From the IMG/VR virus record IMGVR_UViG_3300020034_000045, positions 1 to 38,823 of that record: a DNA stretch of 38,823 nt. The stretch is one strand, 5' to 3'. How positions within the stretch are numbered: the stretch's first letter is position 1; the number at the start of each line of letters is the position of its first letter. The notes beneath the pieces were generated by a model. That model ran no database searches. It was given only the letters and a program-made list of their open reading frames with translations, and was not told the DNA's origin. This document shows, in pieces, positions 15,092 through 21,401 of the stretch. The DNA is from a virus. Position numbers and translations under genes: made by a program.

Positions 15092-16009
15092 ATGGCTAAA
15101 CACCCTTTATCAAGAAACGCGCCTGGATTCTATCTCTATGAAATCCTGGTGGGCGGCATAGTCCGATATATCGGCAAGGGATGCGGCGAACGAGCGAAGG
15201 AACATGAGAGGACCGCCCGTCGGATAATTGAATTGCGTAAGGCCGGAAAGTCCGTCAAAACATCGCGATTCTATAATCGATTGGCGAAGGCAATTTCCGC
15301 CGGTTCTTCGATTAAGATAGCGATCCGTGGAATATGGGACGTTGAGACCGTCGCGAAAGATGAAGAGCGGAAAGCTATAGCTTCCGCCCCGAGAAACCAA
15401 TTGTGGAATACATTACCTGGAGGTGAAGGTTTCGACTCCGCCTTTATTAAAAAGCTTTGGAATGACCCAGCCTATCGAGACAAAATGACCTTGTCGTCAA
15501 GGACCCGTTGGACGAACCCGGAATATAGAGCGGCCATGACCGCGGTCATGAATTCTCCAGAGCGTCGAATTCACATGAGCCAAGTTTTGACGGAGGCGCT
15601 TTCTGATCCGGCGGTCAGAGGTAAGATGTCGGCCAGAAAGGTCGAGGCTTGGAAAATCGCGTCAGGGCGAAAAAGAATGATGAACGGCTTGGCGCTCTCT
15701 CACGCTAATCCGAAGAACCGAGAAAGATCGCGGCGCCGACTCATTGAAATGTGGGCCGACCCGGAGCGTCGCGCGGCCAGTGTCGCGAAATTCAGGAAGT
15801 TTTACTCATCCCCCGAAGGTCGCGCTGCGCACGCAAAACGAAGATCAGACGAACAAACGCCGGAGCGTCGTCAAAAGACCAGTGAACATCAAAAGAAGTT
15901 GTGGAGTGATCCGATATATAAGGAAGCCCAGCTTTCCGCGCGTGCTCAGGCAAAAGCAATGAAACAGAGGCTTGCGAATGCTGCACATATCAACGTGGAT
16001 TTGGGGTGA
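15092..16009 (+). CDS. GIY-YIG homing endonuclease (second copy)
   Basis: A 305-residue GIY-YIG endonuclease, related in design but not closely similar to the one at 6204. GFYLYEI (12-18) and RYIGKG (25-30) are the split motif, with R34, E91 and N106 (LWNTLPGGEGF) as conserved residues. Residues 115-295 are basic repeats with (W/S)xDP(E/A)xR turns: WNDPAYRDKM, WTNPEYRAAM, LSDPAVRGKM, WADPERRAAS, WSDPIYKEAQ. They resemble NUMOD3-like DNA-binding units. Its last 11 codons are the first codons of the next glycosyltransferase in another frame; that gene supplies its stop. The sequence looks more A+T-rich than the flanks. Confidence 0.85.
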   Translation: MAKHPLSRNAPGFYLYEILVGGIVRYIGKGCGERAKEHERTARRIIELRKAGKSVKTSRFYNRLAKAISAGSSIKIAIRGIWDVETVAKDEERKAIASAPRNQLWNTLPGGEGFDSAFIKKLWNDPAYRDKMTLSSRTRWTNPEYRAAMTAVMNSPERRIHMSQVLTEALSDPAVRGKMSARKVEAWKIASGRKRMMNGLALSHANPKNRERSRRRLIEMWADPERRAASVAKFRKFYSSPEGRAAHAKRRSDEQTPERRQKTSEHQKKLWSDPIYKEAQLSARAQAKAMKQRLANAAHINVDLG

Positions 16010-16619
16010 GAAGTATGGGCAGTTCTATATCGACCGACTAATTGCTGGCGTTAGTCGAAATGTGCGACAGCCACACACTTTCCATGTCTTCGAGCCGGAA
16101 CCTGCCGACAAATATCTTACGGATATGCCTGGATGCCTGCCGCGCTTACGGAGTTGGTCTCCGTCTTGGCAAAAGAAGCATGGAATTGAACGCGGAGAAC
16201 GTCTGGTGACGTTGGATCTGGATTTGATTGTGACGGGTCCGCTTGATGACTTATTCGACCGCCCAGAACCGTTTCTAATCCTTCTTGGAGCAAATGCTTC
16301 AAATAAGAATCCATACAACGGTTCAGTGCAGATGTTACGCGCTGGATATCGCCCGGATGTTTGGTCAGACTTCAACGTCGTAACGTTACAGCAAAGTCCT
16401 AAGCATGAATTTTATGACGACCAGGGTTGGTTGTGGTATCGAATCCCGAATGTGGCAGGGTGGACGGTCGGCGCCGCGTCAGGTGTTTACGCCTTCAAGA
16501 AACCGGGTTGGCCAAAGGGTGACGCGTTGCCTGTTGGCGCTCGACTGGTAGCCTTCCCTGGGCACCGCGATCCTTCGCAATTCACGAATATACCGTGGAT
16601 TGCGGAGCACTGGCGTTGA
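15978..16619 (+). CDS. glycosyltransferase, GT8-like (GT-A fold)
   Basis: A 213-residue protein. The N terminus MLHISTWIWGEKYGQFYIDR is the first nucleotide-sugar strand. RLVTLDLDLIVTGPLDDLFD holds the DxD motif in the 'vylDlDvlv.g.l..lf' setting of GT8-type enzymes, and PGHRDPSQF near the C terminus resembles the closing metal-ligand block. ATG 15978 is preceded by GAGG at 15967-15970, which lies inside the endonuclease gene, so the two overlap by 32 nt. The TGA overlaps a TTG start of the next gene. A related truncated start lies upstream of the endonuclease. Confidence 0.7.
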   Translation: MLHISTWIWGEKYGQFYIDRLIAGVSRNVRQPHTFHVFEPEPADKYLTDMPGCLPRLRSWSPSWQKKHGIERGERLVTLDLDLIVTGPLDDLFDRPEPFLILLGANASNKNPYNGSVQMLRAGYRPDVWSDFNVVTLQQSPKHEFYDDQGWLWYRIPNVAGWTVGAASGVYAFKKPGWPKGDALPVGARLVAFPGHRDPSQFTNIPWIAEHWR

Positions 16620-17677
16620 TCGATCCGGCTTGTGTTGTTTTCTTCATTCCGGGCCATCTGAAAAAGTTCAAGCTGGATCTGTTCAATCGGATCGGATCGT
16701 CAATCGAAAGGGTTGGCGGACGCGTTGTTCGTGGTGATTTTGGTGAGTTGGCTAAGGCTTCGCTCGATCGGACGCCAATTGTCGGATGCACGCCAGAACT
16801 GAGGCCGTTGATCGACGAGTGGATATCCGAAAGGCGGGGCTGGATATATTGGGACCGCGGCTATGCGCGCCGGGTGTTCGCAACCTGGTTGCCGCGCGGA
16901 GAGAATGGCGGGCACTACCGTTTCCACGTCAACAGCTATCAGCTTCAGGTAATTCGCAACTTTCCCGACGACCGCTGGCGAGCACTAAAAACCGACGTCA
17001 CCCCCTGGCGCAAGAACGGCAGGCACATCGTCATCGCGGCGCCGACCAAAACGTACTCCGCGTTCCACCGGATCGAAGGCTGGACGGACCGCACCATCGC
17101 CGCTCTTGCGCTCGTGACGGATCGCCAGATCGTAATCCGCGACAAGGAAAGTCGGCGACCACTACAGGCTGACCTCGAAGGCGCGCACGCTTTGGTCGCG
17201 CACGGCTCCATCGCCGCAGTTGAGGCCGCGATCTGCGGGTGTCCCGTATTCGTTCATCCCGACAGCGCGGCGTCGCTGATTGGCCTGACTGACCTGGCGC
17301 GGATCGAGGCGCCAATTTGTCCGGATAGACAAACATGGCTCAACGCCCTGGCTTACAGTCAGTTCAACGAATCCGAACTTGTCGACGGAACCCCGAAAAC
17401 AATGGATGCGCGCCTGGGCCGAGCGTCACCTTGTAAAATAGAAGTGTTGGAGCGTGACAATGCAAGTAATTGGCGCCGTCCTGGTTGCGACAACGATATT
17501 GTCAGGTGTTGGCATCGTGCTGTTGCGCGTCGTCGGGGTGCATTAGGTCGTCGTCAGGCTCGTAGCGCCGCGGTGACGTCACCAACGAAGGGATCCAGCG
17601 ATGACCCTCCGCGCCATCCCGAGGGCCTTCGTTACAAAAGCGATCCCGCGTGGCGGGGTGGTGCCGCCATCCACTGA
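16616..17677 (+). CDS. GT-B glycosyltransferase with probable C-terminal frameshift
   Basis: The start TTG 16616 (MIDPACVVFFIPGH) overlaps the previous stop. About 257 residues read as a GT-B/capsule-type glycosyltransferase: HALVAHGSIAAVEAAICGCP followed by VFVHPDSAASLIGLTDLARI resembles the donor-binding region of KpsC/KpsS- and GT9-like enzymes. After ELVDGT (17381-17392) the frame becomes Arg-rich, unlike its neighbours, and overruns two small genes to 17677. One base less in CCCC (17391-17394) or AAAA (17396-17399) would give a natural end, KQWMRAWAERHLVK, stopping at TAG 17439-17441, just before the next ribosome binding site. The real product therefore probably ends at 17441. Confidence 0.65.
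   Translation: MIDPACVVFFIPGHLKKFKLDLFNRIGSSIERVGGRVVRGDFGELAKASLDRTPIVGCTPELRPLIDEWISERRGWIYWDRGYARRVFATWLPRGENGGHYRFHVNSYQLQVIRNFPDDRWRALKTDVTPWRKNGRHIVIAAPTKTYSAFHRIEGWTDRTIAALALVTDRQIVIRDKESRRPLQADLEGAHALVAHGSIAAVEAAICGCPVFVHPDSAASLIGLTDLARIEAPICPDRQTWLNALAYSQFNESELVDGTPKTMDARLGRASPCKIEVLERDNASNWRRPGCDNDIVRCWHRAVARRRGALGRRQARSAAVTSPTKGSSDDPPRHPEGLRYKSDPAWRGGAAIH
17460..17546 (+). CDS. hydrophobic microprotein, 28 aa
   Basis: MQVIGAVLVATTILSGVGIV followed by LLRVVGVH is almost entirely one transmembrane helix. A good Shine-Dalgarno (GGAG 17449-17452) lies 7 nt before ATG 17460. It starts 18 nt after the corrected end of the preceding glycosyltransferase. It is the second single-helix microprotein in the sugar cassette. 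A membrane tether or small regulator is possible; no family recognised. Confidence 0.45.
   Translation: MQVIGAVLVATTILSGVGIVLLRVVGVH
17572..17583. repeat. 12-bp perfect palindrome
   Basis: GGTGACGTCACC is a perfect inverted repeat in the 54-nt gap before the 62-aa gene. It could be a protein-binding site or a short RNA stem. It may also be chance in G+C-rich DNA. Confidence 0.3.
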
Positions 17678-17789
17678 CGGTACGCCGATTGGCCTTCTTT
17701 TGGTGCTGACAAAGTCCAGCGCAGCTCCAGCGCCGACATTGAGCGGAACACCCATCGGACTCCTCCTGGTTTTAACAAAGGCATCCTGA
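17601..17789 (+). CDS. 62-aa protein with doubled GTPIGLLLVLTK motif
   Basis: A small protein with a basic N terminus (MTLRAIPRAFVTKAIPRGG) and two exact copies of GTPIGLLLVLTK at residues 28-39 and 49-60, followed by SS and AS. The two copies use different synonymous codons at 10 of 12 positions, so the amino acids are conserved while the DNA has diverged. This is strong evidence that the frame is real and the motif matters. Each copy is hydrophobic and could form a short strand or membrane-inserting segment. A GGGA lies about 8 nt before ATG 17601. It ends one base before the TTG start of the next gene. Unknown function. Confidence 0.65.
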   Translation: MTLRAIPRAFVTKAIPRGGVVPPSTDGTPIGLLLVLTKSSAAPAPTLSGTPIGLLLVLTKAS

Positions 17790-17790
17790 A

Positions 17791-18582
17791 TTGGCAGACA
17801 ACGTTGCGATCACCGCCGGATCGGGAACCACCATCGCGGCGGATGACGTCGCCGGTGTGCTGCACCAGCGCGTCAAGACCACCTGGGGACCGGACGGCAC
17901 CGCCAACGACACCGACGTCGCCACCGGCAAACCCTTCCCGATCCAGGTTCGCAGCGCGACCGGCCTGATCCCGCTCGGCGAGCCGACCGACGCTAAATCC
18001 ATCGCCACAGACACGACTTCTGCCAGCGCTATTTCAATCTGGAAACAGATCAGCGCGTCCGTTCAGGCGGCAGCGGCGTCGCTGGCGGGGACGCTGACCG
18101 TGACCGGCGCTGGCGGCGGCGGGGCGGTGACCGTCGCGGATGGGGCGGACGTGACGCTCGGCGCGAAGGCTGATGCGAAATCGACCGCGACCGACACCAC
18201 ATCGATATCGGCGATGTCCGTTTGGAAGCAAATCAGCGCTTCCGTACAGGCCATCGCGACTTCCATCGCCGCCACGCTTACGACAAAGCCGGCGAGTGTC
18301 ACGCTCGTGACTCTGACTGTCAAAACGGTTACCACCGGCGGGACCGCAGTCACGGCATTGACGGCGGGACAACGCGCGGCGGGTGGGTGGATCAAAAATC
18401 CCGAGACTGCGACGGAAAATTTAGGCATCAATGAAATTGGAACCGCCAGCGGAACCTCGTCGAGCGGCGACACGACGTTCATAGTGCCAGGCATCACATA
18501 CACGCTCGCGCCATCAGGCAACGCGGTTTCGGTCATTTCCGCGGACGGCTCACACCCCTTTAGCGGAATGGGATACACCTGA
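17791..18582 (+). CDS. phage structural protein with repeated DAKSxATDTTS module
   Basis: A 263-residue Ala/Thr/Gly-rich protein. The opening MADNVAITAGSGTTIAADDV is common in phage virion-associated proteins. A module of about 33 residues occurs twice, at about 66-98 and 127-159 (DAKSxATDTTSxSxxSxWKQ, then ISASVQA), and again in the next gene. It looks like a helix between beta segments. The C-terminal part (AGQRAAGGWIKNPETATENL and so on) resembles a small beta-sandwich used in virion surface proteins. The TTG 17791 start is one base after the previous stop. It is probably a decoration or tail-associated protein. Confidence 0.6.
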   Translation: MADNVAITAGSGTTIAADDVAGVLHQRVKTTWGPDGTANDTDVATGKPFPIQVRSATGLIPLGEPTDAKSIATDTTSASAISIWKQISASVQAAAASLAGTLTVTGAGGGGAVTVADGADVTLGAKADAKSTATDTTSISAMSVWKQISASVQAIATSIAATLTTKPASVTLVTLTVKTVTTGGTAVTALTAGQRAAGGWIKNPETATENLGINEIGTASGTSSSGDTTFIVPGITYTLAPSGNAVSVISADGSHPFSGMGYT

Positions 18583-19916
18583 TGACGAAACGTCTCGTCT
18601 GGGCGCTGGCTGGGTCTCTGTGCGCCGGCGGCGCTCTGGCACAACCGGCGGTGCAGCCGATCAGCGGCACCGTCACGGTAGCGGGCTTCACCGCGGCATC
18701 GGTTGGGACGCCGATCGCGGTTACGTCAAGCGGCGTGACCGGCACGTTGCCCGCCGGGGCCACTGTCATCGCCAGCAACGTGGGTGCGCTCAACACCGCC
18801 TATTGTGCTCTTGGCGCTTCGGCAACGACCTCGCATCAGCCCATTCCGCCAGGTGGATGGTTCGCCTTCGCGCGCGGCGCGGCGACTCAACTGACCTGCA
18901 TTACCAGCACGAGCACGACCACGGTCAATATGGTTGGCGGCGCGGGGTTACCCGCGGGCTCTGGTGGGGGCGCGGGTGGATCAGGCGGGGGTAGCGCAGT
19001 CACATCGGTAGATGGTGGTATCGTCACCCAGGGAGCCGTCGCGGATGCGGCCTACACCTCCGGCAGCGGCACCGTCATCGCGATCCTGAAGGGCATCTAC
19101 ACCAAAGTAGCGGCAGCGCTGTCGGTCACGCAATCGGGCACGTGGACCGTGCAGCCGGGCAATACCGCGAACACCACGGCATGGAAGACGGACGGGAGCG
19201 CGGTCACGCAGCCGACCAGCGCCGCGGACGGGTCAAGTGTCACGCTCGGTGCCAAAGCGGACGCGAAGTCCACCGCGACCGACACAACCTCAATCACGAT
19301 CATGTCGGTCCTTAAGCAGGTTTCGGCGTCGGTACAGGCGGCGGCGGCATCGCTCGTGACCATCGCGACCAATTCTGGCTCTCCGATCCCCACGCAGGCT
19401 GGTGTAGGGGTCAACATCGGCAATATTGGCGGTATCGACGCGCCCGGTGCGACCATAACCGGGCAGCCGGTGCTCACCGGCGGCCGGGCCCAGAGTGCCC
19501 CGCCGACAGCGACCACCGACGGCAAGGCGATACCGGCCGGGTACACCCTCGACGGCAAGGCAATCACGGCGCCCTACGCCAACCCGGAGAACTACGTTTC
19601 GGGCGTCATCACGTCGGCGATGACCGGCACCACGAGCACATCGCTCGTCGCGGCGCCCGCTGCTGGGCTGCGCAACTACATCACGGCGTGCACGTTCTCG
19701 AACTCCCACGCGACCGTCGGGACGGACATTATCCTACAGGATGGTAGCGGCGGCACGGCGATTTGGAATGTCCCGGCAGCGGCACTTTACGGCGGCGCAC
19801 ACATCGTCTTCCCAACGCCGCTGCGCCAGCCGACGACGGCGACCGCGCTTTATGTCGCGAACGTGACGACCGGGGCCAGCACCAAGGTGGCGTGCTCAGG
19901 ATACAAAGGGGTCTAA
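18582..19916 (+). CDS. signal-peptide-bearing structural-type protein
   Basis: A 444-residue protein beginning with a classical Sec signal peptide (MTKRLVWALAGSLCAGGALA, cleavage after ALA). Beyond it are low-complexity beta segments, a Gly-rich linker (residues about 126-138), the SVTQSGTWTVQPGNTANTTA element widespread in phage virion proteins, and one DAKSTATDTTSITIMSVLKQ module (about 225-245) matching the previous gene. The C terminus (350-444) is a beta-rich domain with two Cys. ATG 18582 shares its A with the previous TGA. An export signal on a virion-like protein is odd: either it is secreted or displayed on the host, or it is a domain-shuffled structural protein. Confidence 0.6.
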   Translation: MTKRLVWALAGSLCAGGALAQPAVQPISGTVTVAGFTAASVGTPIAVTSSGVTGTLPAGATVIASNVGALNTAYCALGASATTSHQPIPPGGWFAFARGAATQLTCITSTSTTTVNMVGGAGLPAGSGGGAGGSGGGSAVTSVDGGIVTQGAVADAAYTSGSGTVIAILKGIYTKVAAALSVTQSGTWTVQPGNTANTTAWKTDGSAVTQPTSAADGSSVTLGAKADAKSTATDTTSITIMSVLKQVSASVQAAAASLVTIATNSGSPIPTQAGVGVNIGNIGGIDAPGATITGQPVLTGGRAQSAPPTATTDGKAIPAGYTLDGKAITAPYANPENYVSGVITSAMTGTTSTSLVAAPAAGLRNYITACTFSNSHATVGTDIILQDGSGGTAIWNVPAAALYGGAHIVFPTPLRQPTTATALYVANVTTGASTKVACSGYKGV

Positions 19917-19917
19917 G

Positions 19918-20472
19918 ATGATGCGCAAACGCATGGGATTTTTCAGAAGCGCGGCATTCACGGCCGCTCTGTTGTTTGGCCTGACAAACGCCGGCTCGGC
20001 CTTCGCGGTCACCAATTTTCTCTGGGGCGGCGTCGGATCCGTCATCACCCTTTGCACGACGGAACTTAATTCGCTCGCGTCAGGCTCGGGTTCCGCCGCG
20101 TGCCCAGAGGTCGACAATACCTCGGCCGCGTTCCAGATCGGGCGGGTGCATCTCCATCTCGCGTCGAACTCTCTCGCGTTCGTGGCGGGGTCGTATGTCA
20201 AAGTGTTCTTCCTGCCGTCCAACGCGGGCAGCACCTACCCGACTTACACGAGCGGCGCGTCATACAAGCTCGCGGAGAGCAATTACCTCGTCGCCACGAT
20301 CTTTCTGAACCCGGCGACGCAATCGGCGAACGTCGTGGACGAGTGGCTGGACGGGGTGTTCATACCGGCGGGAAAGTTCAAGGCGGTCCTGGTCTACGTC
20401 GGCGGCGGCGCCAGCACGTGGCCCGCGTCCGGCAATACCCTCGATATCTTCCCGACGCCCTCGCAGTACTGA
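19918..20472 (+). CDS. putative secreted protein with signal peptide, 184 aa
   Basis: The N terminus MMRKRMGFFRSAAFTAALLF with GLTNAGSAFA is a Sec signal peptide with an AFA cleavage site. The mature part (about 154 residues) is beta-rich with two Cys (C45, C62), suggesting a disulphide-bonded sandwich. RVHLHLASNSLAFVAGSYVK and the C-terminal FKAVLVYVGGGASTWP recall jelly-roll binding modules, but no family can be named. It starts 1 nt after the previous stop; AAAGGGG (19906-19912) is a possible ribosome binding site. It is the second exported product in a row. Confidence 0.55.
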   Translation: MMRKRMGFFRSAAFTAALLFGLTNAGSAFAVTNFLWGGVGSVITLCTTELNSLASGSGSAACPEVDNTSAAFQIGRVHLHLASNSLAFVAGSYVKVFFLPSNAGSTYPTYTSGASYKLAESNYLVATIFLNPATQSANVVDEWLDGVFIPAGKFKAVLVYVGGGASTWPASGNTLDIFPTPSQY

Positions 20473-20475
20473 GCC

Positions 20476-21399
20476 ATGCTGTATCCTGGTCGCCAGGGGC
20501 TTCGCTCCCCGTCGCAATTGTCACCGGAGAGCCAACTTAATTCAGGGATGCGGGGCCGCGCCCGCGTAAACTACAACGATCCGATCAATGCTGGGCTCAC
20601 GGGCTACTGGCCCATGGACGGCGGGACACTTTCGGGAACGCTGTTGGCGGATGTTTCCAGCCTCGGCAACAACGGGACGCTGGTCGCGTCCCCACCGCTG
20701 GTCCAGGGGAGGATCGGTCAGGCTCTGTCATTCAACGGGTCAACCCAGTACGTGCTGACAACGGCGCCGTGTGTGATGAATAATTTCAGCTTTTCAGCAT
20801 GGATATTCCCAAACTCTCTGACTGGCTTTCCGACCGTTGTTTCCGGCAGCGTCAATCTCGCGATCGATGTTGATATTAATAGTAACGGAACAATTCGGCT
20901 TATAAGAGAGAACACCGCTTTGGTCGCGACCTCAACCGGAGCCGTTGCTTCTGGGCAATGGAACCACGTCGGCATTTCGTTTAACGAGCTTGGCGATTAT
21001 TTGTTTTGCATCAACGGCGCGATAGAGCCATTTACCGCGACGGGAGGGAGTAGTTTCATAACGAGTGGCACGATTGCCATTGGCGTGAACGGTGACGATG
21101 GTGCATTCGACGCGGCGTTCTTCAACGGTCTGATAGACGATGTGCGTTATTGGACAAACCGAGCGCTATCCGGTGCTGATCATCTTCGGACTTTTCGTGA
21201 CACCAGCGGAAATCTTGGCCTTCTCACACCGGTTCGGTCGGTGTCCGGCGTAAGCGCGGCCCCTCCCGCTCCTACCGGGAAACACATGACGCCGCTTCTC
21301 GGCGCCGGCGGCATGATAGCCATCAAGGCCGCGCACATGGCCGAGACAAATCCAAGGCCAACACGGCGAGAGTTTTTGGCTCTAAAAGGAAAGCGTTGA
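20476..21399 (+). CDS. LamG/concanavalin A-like lectin domain protein
   Basis: A 307-residue protein. Residues about 40-235 form a Laminin G/concanavalin A-like jelly roll, used to bind or recognise glycans: GLTGYWPMDGG, GRIGQALSFNGSTQYV, NNFSFSAWIFP, GQWNHVGISFN and FFNGLIDDVRYWTNRALS are the usual strand blocks of this family in order. The last 60 residues are Pro-rich, then basic, without a recognised domain. ATG 20476 is 3 nt after the previous stop; ATG 20548 is a possible later start. It is flanked by exported proteins and a glycosidase. It may be a virion adhesin. Confidence 0.75.
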   Translation: MLYPGRQGLRSPSQLSPESQLNSGMRGRARVNYNDPINAGLTGYWPMDGGTLSGTLLADVSSLGNNGTLVASPPLVQGRIGQALSFNGSTQYVLTTAPCVMNNFSFSAWIFPNSLTGFPTVVSGSVNLAIDVDINSNGTIRLIRENTALVATSTGAVASGQWNHVGISFNELGDYLFCINGAIEPFTATGGSSFITSGTIAIGVNGDDGAFDAAFFNGLIDDVRYWTNRALSGADHLRTFRDTSGNLGLLTPVRSVSGVSAAPPAPTGKHMTPLLGAGGMIAIKAAHMAETNPRPTRREFLALKGKR

Positions 21400-21401
21400 G
21401 C

